Notes under the pieces: model-generated | The model's database searches: none | Seen by the model: only the letters and a program-made list of their open reading frames with translations | What the model was told of the DNA's origin: nothing | Translations under genes and position numbers: made by a program | In this document: positions 44,342-53,552 of the stretch, in pieces | Numbering within the stretch: the stretch's first letter is position 1 | How the letters are laid out: each line of letters begins with the position of its first letter | Assembly (NCBI GenBank): GCA_032122355.1 | Contig: JAUMCS010000033.1 | Coordinates: 1-64,000, forward strand | Length of the DNA: 64,000 nt | Direction: 5' to 3' | Source: RFTU01 sp032122355 | GTDB lineage: Bacteria; Pseudomonadota; Gammaproteobacteria; Burkholderiales; Burkholderiaceae_C

Positions 44342-45223
44342 ATGGCTACGAAAAAACTCAAAGGTCTGGGCATGGGGCTAGAAGCCCTATTGGGCCCAGC
44401 CACATCTACCCTGATTGAAACCGAACAAACGCCCCGAGCATTGCCCGTGGCACAGCTGCGCGCGGGCAAATACCAGCCACGCCAACAAATGGATGAAGGC
44501 TCATTGTACGAATTGGCCGAGAGCATACGCACACAAGGTATTATGCAACCATTATTGGTGAGGCCGGTGGGTGCCAGTGGCTATGAAATTATTGCGGGTG
44601 AACGGCGTTTTCGGGCGGCGCAATTGGCGGGTTTAACCGAAGTGCCGGTTTTGGTTAAAGATGTACCCGATGAAACCGCGGCCATCATGGCCTTGATTGA
44701 AAACATGCAGCGTGAAGACCTCAATCCGCTGGAGGAAGCGCAAGGCTTGCAGCGTTTGGTGCATGAATTCAAACTCACACACGAGCAAGCGGCGCAAGCC
44801 GTGGGGCGCTCGCGTAGTGCTGCCACCAATTTGTTGCGCCTGCTGCAATTAGCTGCCCCCGTACAAAAAATGCTCATGGCGGGTGATATAGATATGGGGC
44901 ATGCTCGGGCCATATTGCCACTAGACCAAGCGCAGCAAATTTTAGTGGCCCATGATGTCGTGGCTCGTAAGCTCAGTGTGCGCCAAACCGAGCAACTCGC
45001 GGCCCGCAGTGGAGTTCCTGCTCGGACTCCTGCCCCGAAACAAGCCCAGAAAACTGCCAACGCGCGTGAGGTGCAACGCCTAGAACAAGCGTTGTCCGAT
45101 CACTTGGCTGCACCCGCGCGCATACGCCAAGATCGTCGCGGGCAAAGTGGAGAAATTTCGGTGGCATTTCACTCTTACGAGGCGCTAGAAGGGCTATTAC
45201 AGCGCTTGGGCGTGCAAATTTGA
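44342..45223 (+). CDS. parB: Chromosome partitioning protein ParB
   Basis: ParB is a CTPase that loads at parS and spreads along DNA for chromosome segregation. The 293 residues begin KKLKGLGMGLEALLG. The N-terminal domain follows with LRAGKYQPRQQM, the GERRFRAAQLAGL motif (CTP-binding) and IENMQREDLNPLEEAQ. A helix-turn-helix lies at about residues 145-165 (QAAQAVGRSRSAATNLLRLL), with a C-terminal dimerisation region. The ATG at 44342 is preferred over a TTG at 44324. It does not lie behind parA as in most relatives but 16 kb away, next to argC. Confidence 0.96.
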   Translation: MATKKLKGLGMGLEALLGPATSTLIETEQTPRALPVAQLRAGKYQPRQQMDEGSLYELAESIRTQGIMQPLLVRPVGASGYEIIAGERRFRAAQLAGLTEVPVLVKDVPDETAAIMALIENMQREDLNPLEEAQGLQRLVHEFKLTHEQAAQAVGRSRSAATNLLRLLQLAAPVQKMLMAGDIDMGHARAILPLDQAQQILVAHDVVARKLSVRQTEQLAARSGVPARTPAPKQAQKTANAREVQRLEQALSDHLAAPARIRQDRRGQSGEISVAFHSYEALEGLLQRLGVQI

Positions 45224-45294
45224 TACAGGGGTTTGCTTACAAACCCTTACTGAATACACTTTGATTTTGTGCAATTTTCAGGCACACTCAAGCC

Positions 45295-45365
45295 ATGACC
45301 GGAAAGCTCTGACGGCGCCTGTTAGGGCCGAATACTCCCCCGAGTAATCCCATTCGGACGCCGCC
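45295..45365 (+). promoter_or_regulatory. Structured leader upstream of prkA, nested hairpins
   Basis: A nested set of pairings is visible: CGGCG (45313-45317) with CGCCG (45359-45363), CCGAAT (45328-45333) with ATTCGG (45352-45357), and an inner TACTC (45333-45337) with GAGTA (45342-45346) around a CCCC loop. No T-run follows, so it is not a typical terminator of parB. A five-codon frame (ATG at 45295, stop at 45310) precedes it. It may be a 5' UTR control element of the prkA operon or a small RNA; no known family is recognised. Confidence 0.5.
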
Positions 45366-45432
45366 ACAACTTCCCAGACTGCGCTGTGCTTTAATGGCAT
45401 GGCTACGTCTTACTCATCCTTAGGAGGTCATC

Positions 45433-47365
45433 ATGGATGTGATTAGCCACTTTACCGCCCGCTTTGAGCGTACCCGCGAAGAAGAACTCTCGCTGGAAGA
45501 ATATTTAAACGAGTGCAAGGCCAACCCCTTGGCCTATGCCACGGCGGCTGAGCGTATGCTCCAGGCCATCGGCGAGCCACGTTTGGTGGATACGCGCTCC
45601 GACCCGCGCCTGTCGCGCATATTTGCCAACAAGGTCATCAAAATATATCCAGCTTTCGCTGAGTTTTATGGCATGGAAGAAGCCATTGAGCAAGTGGTTT
45701 CGTACTTTCGCCATGCGGCGCAGGGTTTAGAAGAGAAAAAACAAATTCTGTATTTGCTCGGGCCTGTGGGGGGCGGCAAAAGCTCGATTGCTGAGCGCCT
45801 TAAGCAGCTCATGCAAGAAGTCCCGTTTTACGCCATCAAGGGCAGCCCTGTGAATGAAAGCCCTTTGGGTTTATTTGATGCGGCTGAGGACGGCGAAATA
45901 CTCGAAAAAGAATACGGCATTCCACGCCGCTATCTCAATCGCATCATGAGCCCTTGGGCGGTGAAGCGGCTCGAGGAATTTGGCGGTGATATTCGGCAGT
46001 TCCGCATTATCAAGCGTTACCCCAGTATTCTCAAACAAGTGGGCGTGGCCAAAACCGAACCGGGCGATGAAAACAACCAAGATATTTCGAGCTTGGTAGG
46101 TAAGGTCGATATTCGTAAACTCGAAACCTATGCTCAGGATGACCCCGATGCCTACAGCTACAGTGGCGGACTGTGTTTGGCCAATCAGGGCTTGTTAGAG
46201 TTTGTCGAAATGTTTAAAGCCCCCATCAAAGTGCTGCATCCCTTGCTCACTGCTACGCAAGAAGGCAACTTCAAAGGCACAGAAGGCTTTGGTGCCATTC
46301 CTTTTGATGGTGTCGTATTGGCTCACTCGAATGAAAGCGAGTGGAAGGCCTTTCGAAACAACAAAAATAATGAAGCCTTTTTAGACCGTATTTATATCGT
46401 CAAAGTGCCTTATTGTTTGCGGGTGAGTGAAGAAATCAAAATCTACGAGAAGCTATTGCGCCATTCCTCGCTGGCACAAGCCACCTGCGCACCTGGCACC
46501 CTGAAAATGATGAGCCAATTTGCCATGCTCACACGCCTGCGCGATCCCGAAAACTCCAGCCTGTATTCGAAAATGCAAGTCTATGATGGTGAAAACCTCA
46601 AAGACACCGACCCCCGTGCCAAAAGCTACCAAGAGTACCGTGACTACGCAGGCGTAGATGAAGGCATGAACGGTATATCAACGCGGTTTGCTTTCAAAAT
46701 TTTATCCAAAGTGTTTAACTTTGACAGCACCGAAGTGGCCGCTAACCCCGTGCATTTGATGTATGTACTGGAGCAGCAAATTGAGCGCGAACAATTTCCG
46801 GCCGATGTGGAGCAAAAATACATCGCCTTCATCAAAGAGCATTTGTCACCGCGCTATGCCGAATTTATTGGCAAAGAAATTCAAACCGCCTACCTTGAAA
46901 GCTACAGCGAGTATGGGCAAAACATTTTTGATCGCTATGTCACCTATGCCGACTATTGGATACAAGATCAAGAGTACCGCGACACCGATACTGGCGAGGT
47001 ATTTGATCGAGCCTCGTTGAATGCGGAGCTAGAAAAAATCGAGAAACCCGCGGGCATTGCCAATCCCAAAGATTTTCGCAATGAAATTGTGAACTTTGTT
47101 TTGCGGGCACGGGCCAATAATCAGGGTAACAATCCGGTTTGGACTAGTTATGAAAAGCTGCGTAGCGTGATTGAAAAGAAAATGTTTTCTAACACCGAAG
47201 AGCTATTGCCGGTCATCAGCTTTAATGCCAAGGCCAGTGCCGATGAAGCGAAAAAGCACGAAGANNNNNNNNNNCTTTGTGCAGCGAATGACCGCCAAGG
47301 GCTATACCGCCAAGCAGGTGAGGCTGCTGTGTGAGTGGTATTTGCGTGTGCGTAAATCCAGTTAA
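45433..47365 (+). CDS. prkA: PrkA/YeaG serine protein kinase, interrupted by an N-run
   Basis: The kinase of the YeaG/PrkA family works in stress and nitrogen-starvation responses. It has an AAA-type domain with LGPVGGGKSSIAERLK near residue 110 and a C-terminal kinase-like part. A strong AGGAGG site precedes the ATG. The ten Ns at 47265-47274 break the frame as written. Beyond them the frame +1 reads FVQRMTAKGYTAKQVRLLCEWY and ends at a TAA (47363-47365), matching the family C-terminus. Deleting the Ns gives KHEDFVQRM and 640 residues in one frame, close to E. coli YeaG (644). It is the first gene of the prkA-yeaH-spoVR operon. Confidence 0.93.
47265..47274. other. Assembly gap (ten Ns) in prkA
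   Basis: Ten undetermined bases. The coding sequence on both sides joins in frame into the expected family sequence if the Ns are removed completely, so the true gap is probably zero bases or a small multiple of three. Confidence 0.97.
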
Positions 47366-47367
47366 CT

Positions 47368-48651
47368 ATGCGGCAACAAATTGTGGATCGCCGGTTATCC
47401 GGCAAAAACAAATCGGTGGGCAACCGTGAGCGTTTTTTGCGCCGTCACAAGGCGCAAATTCGCGAGGCGGTGCGGCGTGCGGTGGATACGCGCGGCATCC
47501 GTGACATAGAGCGGGCGGAGGATGTCACCATCCCGCGCAAAGACCTGAGCCAACCGATTTTTCATCATGATCATGGCGGCATACGTGAGGTTGTTCACCC
47601 GGGTAATCGGCAGTATATACAAGGTGATCGTGTTTCCCGCCCACCCAAGCAGCAAGGCCAGGACGGTGGTGGGCAGGCCAGTGATTCAGGCGAGGGGGAA
47701 GACGATTTTGTATTTACCCTGACCAAAGAAGAGTTCATGGATGCCTTCTTTGAAGACCTGGCTCTGCCGCATTTGGTGCGCACTCAACTGGCTGAAGTGC
47801 CTGAATATCAAACCCACCGCGCGGGGCTAATCACCGATGGCACCCCGAATAATTTGCACGTGGTGCGCAGCATGCGCGGCTCCTTGGGACGTCGAATTGC
47901 ACTGGCCATCCCTAAGCGAAAAACGCTACAAGAACTAGAGAAGCAGCTTGCCGCCATGGAGTTGGTGCCAAACCCCAGTGATGAGCAACAAAGTGCGTTA
48001 CAAGAGTTGCAGCATCAGATCGCTGTATTGAAGCGGCGGATTGAAGGCATACCCTTTTTAGACCCTATTGATTTGCGCTTTCGCAGCCGTGTACGCGTGC
48101 CCGTGCCGAGTGCCAAAGCCGTGATGTTTTGTTTGATGGATGTGTCGGGCTCGATGGATGAGCAACGCAAAGAGCTGGCCAAACGCTTTTTCATCCTTCT
48201 GTACTTGTTTCTCACGCGCCACTATGAGCATATTGAAGTGGTGTTTATACGGCACCACACCCAAGCGCAGGAGGTCGATGAGCAGGATTTCTTTCATGCC
48301 ACCGAAACAGGGGGCACGGTGGTGAGCTCAGCCTTGTTGCTGATGCAAGAGATTATGGCAGCACGTTACCCCCGAGGCGATTGGAATATTTACGGCGCAC
48401 AAGCCAGCGATGGCGACAATTGGCATCATGATAGTGGCCGTTGCCGTGAAATACTGCGCGATCACATACTACCAGCAGTACGGCATTTTGCTTATGTGCA
48501 AGTCGCGGAAGAAGAGCAAAACCTATGGGACGAATACGCCCAACTCGTCGCCGAGCATGCGCACTTTGCCATGCGCAAAACGGTTGCGGCCGCGGATATT
48601 TACCCCGTATTTCATGAATTGTTTCGTAAAGAAGGAGTACAAGCCTCATGA
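47368..48651 (+). CDS. yeaH: YeaH family protein (DUF444, von Willebrand A-like)
   Basis: The 427-residue cytoplasmic protein is the usual partner of PrkA. It starts with a basic N-terminus (RRLSGKNKSVGNRERFLRRH) and continues with the conserved VTIPRKDLSQPIF. A VWA-like domain carries the metal-ion site pattern DVSGSMDEQRK near residue 257, with the later TGGTVVSSAL. The exact function is unknown; together with PrkA and SpoVR it affects stress survival in enterobacteria. It starts 2 bases after the prkA stop and overlaps spoVR by 4 bases (ATGA). Confidence 0.95.
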   Translation: MRQQIVDRRLSGKNKSVGNRERFLRRHKAQIREAVRRAVDTRGIRDIERAEDVTIPRKDLSQPIFHHDHGGIREVVHPGNRQYIQGDRVSRPPKQQGQDGGGQASDSGEGEDDFVFTLTKEEFMDAFFEDLALPHLVRTQLAEVPEYQTHRAGLITDGTPNNLHVVRSMRGSLGRRIALAIPKRKTLQELEKQLAAMELVPNPSDEQQSALQELQHQIAVLKRRIEGIPFLDPIDLRFRSRVRVPVPSAKAVMFCLMDVSGSMDEQRKELAKRFFILLYLFLTRHYEHIEVVFIRHHTQAQEVDEQDFFHATETGGTVVSSALLLMQEIMAARYPRGDWNIYGAQASDGDNWHHDSGRCREILRDHILPAVRHFAYVQVAEEEQNLWDEYAQLVAEHAHFAMRKTVAAADIYPVFHELFRKEGVQAS

Positions 48652-50150
48652 CCGATGTGGTGCCCTTGCCTGCTCCGAGTGACTGGAGTTTTGAGCTGAT
48701 TGATCGTTATCACGATGTGATTCGTGAAACCGCCGAGCAATTCGGCCTAGACACCTATCCCAATCAGCTTGAAATCATTACGGCGGAACAAATGATGGAT
48801 GCCTACGCCAGCATTGGCATGCCTGTGCATTATCGGCACTGGAGTTATGGCAAAGAATTTATTGCCACCGAAAAAAATTACAAACGTGGGCATATGGGTT
48901 TGGCGTATGAAATTGTGATCAATTCCAACCCCTGCATCAGTTACTTGATGGAAGAAAACACCCTGGCCATGCAAGCCTTGGTGATAGCCCATGCCGCGTA
49001 TGGCCACAACAGCTTTTTTAAAGGCAATTACCTGTTTCGGATGTGGACCGATGCCTCATCCATCATTGATTACTTGGTGTATGCGCGCAACTATGTCAGC
49101 CAATGTGAAGAACGCTATGGCATTGAAACGGTCGAGCTATTCTTAGACTCATGCCATGCGCTGCAAAATCATGGGGTTGATCGCTACCGCCGCCCGACGC
49201 GCAAAAGCTTGGCACAAGAGCTGCTTGAGCGCAAAGACCGCGAAGCCTACGCGCAGCAGCAAGTCAACGATTTATGGCGTACTTTGCCTCGGCGTGCTGA
49301 TCGTGATGAAGGGGTGGCCGCGCCCAAGCGATTTCCGGAAGAGCCACAAGAAAACCTGCTGTACTTCATTGAAAAAAATGCGCCTTTGTTAGAGCCTTGG
49401 CAGCGTGAAGTCGTGCGCATTGTGCGCAAAATCGCCCAGTACTTTTACCCGCAGCGGCAAACCCAAGTGATGAATGAGGGCTGGGCTACGTTTTGGCATC
49501 ATCGCTTGCTTAATACACTGTATGACCGCGGATACCTCAGTGATGGTGTGATGATGGAATGGTTGACTAGCCACACTAACGTGATTTATCAGCCGCCGGT
49601 GGGGCATCGTGCCTATAGCGGCATCAATCCTTATGCCTTGGGTTTTGCTATGTACTCGGACATCGAGCGCATTTGCCGCCAGCCCACCGAGGAAGATCGG
49701 CTATGGTTTCCGGATATGGCCGGAGCCCCTTGGCTTGAGGTGCTCAATCACGCTATGCATAACTTCAAGGATGAAAGTTTTATTGGGCAATACCTCAGCC
49801 CCCATTTGATGCGTGAAATGCGGCTATTTGCTGTGGTGGATGATGAGCAAGAAGACGATCTTGAAATCAGCGCCATTCACGATGATACGGGTTACCGCCG
49901 TGTGCGGCAGGCATTATCGGGTCAGTACGATTTAGGCACGCGCGAGCCGAATATTCAGGTGTGGAACGTGAATTTACGTGGCGATCGCAGCCTAACCCTA
50001 CGCCACACCCAGCACAACAACCGCCCGCTGGCTGATAGCGCCCAAGAAGTGCTGAAGCATGTGGCGCGCTTGTGGGGCTTTGGTGTACACCTGGAAAGTG
50101 TGAATGGGCAAGGTGAAGTCACCCAACAGTGGCATGTTGAGGCCTTATAG
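48648..50150 (+). CDS. SpoVR family protein (YcgB)
   Basis: The 500-residue product matches SpoVR/YcgB, named after a Bacillus spore cortex protein but widespread in non-sporulating bacteria within the prkA-yeaH-spoVR operon. Conserved segments are MPVHYRHWSYGKEF, PCISYLMEENTLAMQALV, HAAYGHNSFFKGNYLF, VMNEGWATFWHHRLL and INPYALGF. Its biochemical role is not known. It is the last gene of the operon and is convergent with coaX (32 bases between the stops). Confidence 0.95.
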   Translation: MTDVVPLPAPSDWSFELIDRYHDVIRETAEQFGLDTYPNQLEIITAEQMMDAYASIGMPVHYRHWSYGKEFIATEKNYKRGHMGLAYEIVINSNPCISYLMEENTLAMQALVIAHAAYGHNSFFKGNYLFRMWTDASSIIDYLVYARNYVSQCEERYGIETVELFLDSCHALQNHGVDRYRRPTRKSLAQELLERKDREAYAQQQVNDLWRTLPRRADRDEGVAAPKRFPEEPQENLLYFIEKNAPLLEPWQREVVRIVRKIAQYFYPQRQTQVMNEGWATFWHHRLLNTLYDRGYLSDGVMMEWLTSHTNVIYQPPVGHRAYSGINPYALGFAMYSDIERICRQPTEEDRLWFPDMAGAPWLEVLNHAMHNFKDESFIGQYLSPHLMREMRLFAVVDDEQEDDLEISAIHDDTGYRRVRQALSGQYDLGTREPNIQVWNVNLRGDRSLTLRHTQHNNRPLADSAQEVLKHVARLWGFGVHLESVNGQGEVTQQWHVEAL

Positions 50151-50182
50151 GTATTGGTTTTTGCAAGCTGGCAATAGCTGCT

Positions 50183-50953
50183 TTACCCAATCATCTTGCC
50201 TTGCAAGGTTTTAAGCAAACCATCAAAAATCAAAGTTTCGATGTACTCATAGCCTATGCCTAAGTGGGGTGCTACCTTCCAGCTGGCACCTCCGCTAATC
50301 AGGGTCAGGGGCGTTTGCCCCGAGCGTTCACGCAAGTGGCGGTGCATACGCTCAATCGCTCCCGTAATGGCATAGTTGCCCCCGCTGGTTAAGGCATCGC
50401 TGGTATTGGTGGGAAATCGCTCAACGTTGCCCGTCGGCACATGCAGCCCAGCCGTACCTGACTCTAAAGCACGCAGCATAATGCCATGCCCGGGTACAAT
50501 CAAGCCGCCTAGAAACCGACCATCGGCACTGAGGGCATCAACCGTGACGGCCGTACCTATCATCACCACCAAAATGGGCCCTTGCCAATTTCTTTCCAAA
50601 GCAATATGGCGTGCACCGATGAGGGCAGTCCAGCGATCTGCGCCTAAGCGGGTAGGGTGTTCGTAGCCATTGATAATGCCCACCGCTTGATCTTCTGATA
50701 CCACCCAATGCAAGGGGCATTCCCAATGCTCTAGTTGGGCCTCTACTTCACGCCGAATGGCATCACCCGCCACATTGCAGCCTATTACGGCCTGAGGGGG
50801 TGGAAGATTGGCCCAATCTTGCTCGGCGAGTTGGTTGATTTGCTCAAGAAATACGGCCCCATGAGCCAATTGCGCAGCACGTGGGTGGGCATCGGTATAT
50901 AGCCCCCATTTTAATCGGGTATTGCCAATATCAATCGTTAAAAAAGCATTCAT
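50183..50953 (-). CDS. coaX: Type III pantothenate kinase
   Basis: CoaX phosphorylates pantothenate, the first step of coenzyme A synthesis. The 256 residues show the ASKHA fold motifs: FLTIDIGNTRLKWGLY (phosphate 1), LGADRWTALIGAR, and VVMIGTAVTVDALSADG with GGLIVPGHGIM. It overlaps the recQ stop by 4 bases and thus is co-transcribed behind recQ. No birA gene is seen beside it, although coaX is next to birA in many relatives. Confidence 0.95.
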   Translation of the reverse strand: MNAFLTIDIGNTRLKWGLYTDAHPRAAQLAHGAVFLEQINQLAEQDWANLPPPQAVIGCNVAGDAIRREVEAQLEHWECPLHWVVSEDQAVGIINGYEHPTRLGADRWTALIGARHIALERNWQGPILVVMIGTAVTVDALSADGRFLGGLIVPGHGIMLRALESGTAGLHVPTGNVERFPTNTSDALTSGGNYAITGAIERMHRHLRERSGQTPLTLISGGASWKVAPHLGIGYEYIETLIFDGLLKTLQGKMIG

Positions 50954-52914
50954 GATGGCCTCAGTAATGACAGCAATTCTTGCCCATAGGCTTCAAGTTT
51001 TCGCGATCCCATGCCGTTAATTAAAGCAAGGTCATTGAGATTTTTTGGCGCAAATTGCGCCATTTCAGCCAAGCTTAAATCATGAAAAATCACATAAGCG
51101 GGCTTGTTCATCTTTTGTGCCAATTCGCGGCGCCACTCCTTGAGAAGTTTATACCGTTTGCGCGCTGCGGCATCAAACGAGTCAAGCAAAGCCTGAGCGT
51201 TGCGTACGGAGTTGCCGTGGGCGCTGCTGGCCGTGCCTTGGGCTTGGGGGGCAGTGGCTTTTTTGAGCGCGGAGCGTTTCATGAATACCGAAGTCTGGCC
51301 CTTGAGCACCTCACGCGCTGAAGTTTGCAGGTGCAGCACCGGAAACTCACCCGCATCGCCTACCAGGTGGCCGGCTGCTACCAACTGCCGCAAAATGCTG
51401 CGCCATTGCACCTCTGAGTAAGCTTGCCCCACGCCAAATGTCGGTAATGCTTGGTGCTGGTACTGCAAAACCTTGGTGGTGCGTTTACCCCTCAATACAT
51501 CTACCAAGTGTGCCGCACCAAAGTGAGTGGGCGCAGAGCCTCGGGAAGGGCGTGCCATGCGGTAAACCGCACTCAAGGCCATGCGTGCCGGTTCCGTGGC
51601 GTCCCACACTTCTGGCGGGTTCAGGCAATTATCGCAATGGCCGCAGGGTTTGCTCATTTCATCGAAATAGGCCAGCATTTGCTGCCGTCGACATTGAGCA
51701 GTTTCGGCCAGGGCTAGCATCGAATCAAGGCGCTGCCGTTGTAGGTGTTTGAAGCTGTCGTGGGCTTCACCATCGTCAATCATGCGTCGATGCGTCATGA
51801 TGTCATTCAAACCGTAGGCCATCCAGGCCTGAGCGGGTGCACCATCTCGCCCCGCGCGGCCGGTTTCTTGGTAATAGCTTTCCATGCTACGAGGCAAATC
51901 CAAATGTGCAACAAATCGCACATCGGGTTTGTCAATGCCCATGCCAAAAGCAATGGTGGCCACCATCACCAGCCCGCCATCGGCGCTATCGTGCTGTACA
52001 AAGCTTTCTTGATGGCGCTGGCGCAAAGCCAAGTCTAATCCGGCATGGTAGGGTAAGGAGGGAATACCCTGGCTTACCAGCCAAGCCGCAGTGTCTTCGA
52101 CTTTCTTGCGGCTGGCGCAATAAACAATACCGCAGTGCCGGCGGTGTGATTGCAAAATAAATTTCAGCAATTGTTGACGCGGTTCGGTTTTTTCAACAAT
52201 AGTGTAGTGAATATTGGGCCGGTCAAAGCTACTGATGAATTGGCGCGCATCCTGAAGCTGTAGGCGTTGCAAAATATCTTCGCGAGTATGCCGATCGGCC
52301 GTGGCCGTTAAGGCCATGCGCGGCACCAAGGGATAACGCTCGTGTAACTGAGCTAAGCCCAAATAGTCTTCCCGAAAATCATGGCCCCACTGGCTCACAC
52401 AGTGGGCTTCATCAATAGCAAATAAGCTCAACAGCCCGCGTTGATACATGGAATCCAGTAGGCTCAGAAACCGGGGTGTGAGCAGCCGCTCGGGGGCCAC
52501 GTACAGCAGCACCAACTGGCCATTGAGCCATTCTCGTTCAATGGATTTGCTTTGTTGGTAATCTTGGGTCGAATTCAGGTAGGCGGCATTCACCCCCAAT
52601 TCAATCAGCGTATCGACTTGATCTTGCATCAGCGCAATCAAAGGGCTGATCACCAAAGTGGCCCCTTGTTGCGCGCGATGCCGCGCAATGGCGGGTACTT
52701 GGTAGCAAAGGCTTTTCCCCCCTCCGGTTGGCATCAGCACCAGTGCATCCTGGCCACGCGTGACGTGTTCAACCACCTGGCCTTGCATCTCACGAAATGC
52801 CGAGTAGCCAAAAATATCATGCAGTACCTGCAGGGGCTCGCAGGCGGCATTATGCGTTGGGGTAGCAATGGGCGGTGTGGGGTAAGTAGCTAGCACGGCA
52901 GTGAAAGTGTTCAA
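50950..52914 (-). CDS. recQ: ATP-dependent DNA helicase RecQ
   Basis: RecQ unwinds DNA for recombination and repair. The 654-residue protein has the helicase motifs FGYSAFREMQGQVVEH (Q motif), MPTGGGKSLCYQVPA (Walker A), AIDEAHCVSQWGHDFRE (DEAH box and aromatic loop) and YQETGRAGRDG (motif VI). A zinc-binding part follows with C..QQMLAYFDE.SKPCGHCDNC, then a winged helix and a C-terminal HRDC-type domain. It is first in the recQ-coaX pair and divergent from ssb. Confidence 0.96.
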   Translation of the reverse strand: MNTFTAVLATYPTPPIATPTHNAACEPLQVLHDIFGYSAFREMQGQVVEHVTRGQDALVLMPTGGGKSLCYQVPAIARHRAQQGATLVISPLIALMQDQVDTLIELGVNAAYLNSTQDYQQSKSIEREWLNGQLVLLYVAPERLLTPRFLSLLDSMYQRGLLSLFAIDEAHCVSQWGHDFREDYLGLAQLHERYPLVPRMALTATADRHTREDILQRLQLQDARQFISSFDRPNIHYTIVEKTEPRQQLLKFILQSHRRHCGIVYCASRKKVEDTAAWLVSQGIPSLPYHAGLDLALRQRHQESFVQHDSADGGLVMVATIAFGMGIDKPDVRFVAHLDLPRSMESYYQETGRAGRDGAPAQAWMAYGLNDIMTHRRMIDDGEAHDSFKHLQRQRLDSMLALAETAQCRRQQMLAYFDEMSKPCGHCDNCLNPPEVWDATEPARMALSAVYRMARPSRGSAPTHFGAAHLVDVLRGKRTTKVLQYQHQALPTFGVGQAYSEVQWRSILRQLVAAGHLVGDAGEFPVLHLQTSAREVLKGQTSVFMKRSALKKATAPQAQGTASSAHGNSVRNAQALLDSFDAAARKRYKLLKEWRRELAQKMNKPAYVIFHDLSLAEMAQFAPKNLNDLALINGMGSRKLEAYGQELLSLLRPS

Positions 52915-53027
52915 ACTAGGAGCATACCCTCTAAAGGGTGCAACTTAAGAGTGTACTCGCTTCGGTAAAAATGGTTGGCGAGTGGGCATAATGATTGTTT
53001 TTCAACTACTCATAAACGGAGTTAACT
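52915..53027. promoter_or_regulatory. recQ-ssb divergent promoter region
   Basis: This 113-base gap contains a small perfect inverted repeat, ACCCT-CTAA-AGGGT (52926-52939), near the recQ start. A CATAAT that could be a -10 for ssb lies at 52987-52992, and a GGAG ribosome site stands before ssb. No SOS box was recognised by eye. Confidence 0.4.
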
Positions 53028-53525
53028 ATGGCATCAGTGAATAAAGTCACTATTATCGGCAATCTCGGGCGTGATCCTGAAGTTCGATACACCCCGGGAG
53101 GCTCGGCGGTCTGCAACATAAGCTTGGCAACCACGCGCAATTGGAAAAGTAAAGAAACCGGTGAAAAGGTCGAAGAAACCGAATGGCACCGTGTGGTTTT
53201 TTACGATCGCTTGGCTGAAATTGCCGGTGAATATTTACGTAAAGGCCGCCCCGTTTATATTGAAGGGCGTTTGAAAACCCGTAAATGGCAAGATAAAGAT
53301 GGCCGCGACAATTACACCACTGAAATCATTGCAGAGCAAATGCAATTGCTAGGTGGCCGCGATGGCGCGCCTGAGGGCGATGCCGGCAGCTCAATGGGTG
53401 GTTCTATGGGCAGCACACGCCCAGCCGCCGCTGAAAGCGCGCCAGCCCGGGCCGCAGAGCCTGCAGCTGCCAAGGCAGCGCCACCATCCAGTTTTGACGA
53501 CATGGATGATGACATTCCTTTTTAA
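53028..53525 (+). CDS. ssb: Single-stranded DNA-binding protein
   Basis: SSB coats single-stranded DNA during replication and repair. The 165 residues comprise an OB fold with VTIIGNLGRDPEVRYTPGG, TEWHRVVFYDRLAEIA and YIEGRLKTRKWQDKDG. An A/P/G-rich linker follows, and the conserved acidic tip DDMDDDIPF recruits partner proteins. It ends just before the defence operon, which comes from the opposite direction. Confidence 0.98.
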   Translation: MASVNKVTIIGNLGRDPEVRYTPGGSAVCNISLATTRNWKSKETGEKVEETEWHRVVFYDRLAEIAGEYLRKGRPVYIEGRLKTRKWQDKDGRDNYTTEIIAEQMQLLGGRDGAPEGDAGSSMGGSMGSTRPAAAESAPARAAEPAAAKAAPPSSFDDMDDDIPF

Positions 53526-53532
53526 AGATGGA

Positions 53533-53552
53533 GCAACCCCCCTAGGGGTTGC
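53533..53552. terminator. Hairpin between ssb and hsdM, possible two-way terminator
   Basis: A perfect 8-bp stem GCAACCCC/GGGGTTGC with a four-base loop CCTA. The TAG stop of hsdM (53542-53544) lies at the stem-loop border. T-runs after it are poor in both directions, so it would be a weak or factor-assisted terminator. Confidence 0.5.

Noticed and set aside
45280..45300. Sigma-54 promoter before prkA (GGCAC ... GC)
   Set aside because: The spacing between the GG and GC elements is one base short and the -12 part is poor.
47171..47365. Separate small gene covering the end of prkA
   Set aside because: It is the prkA C-terminus read in the frame after the N-run, not an independent gene.
53533..53552. 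Strong intrinsic terminator
   Set aside because: The stem is perfect but no proper T-run follows in either direction, so it is listed only as a possible weak terminator.
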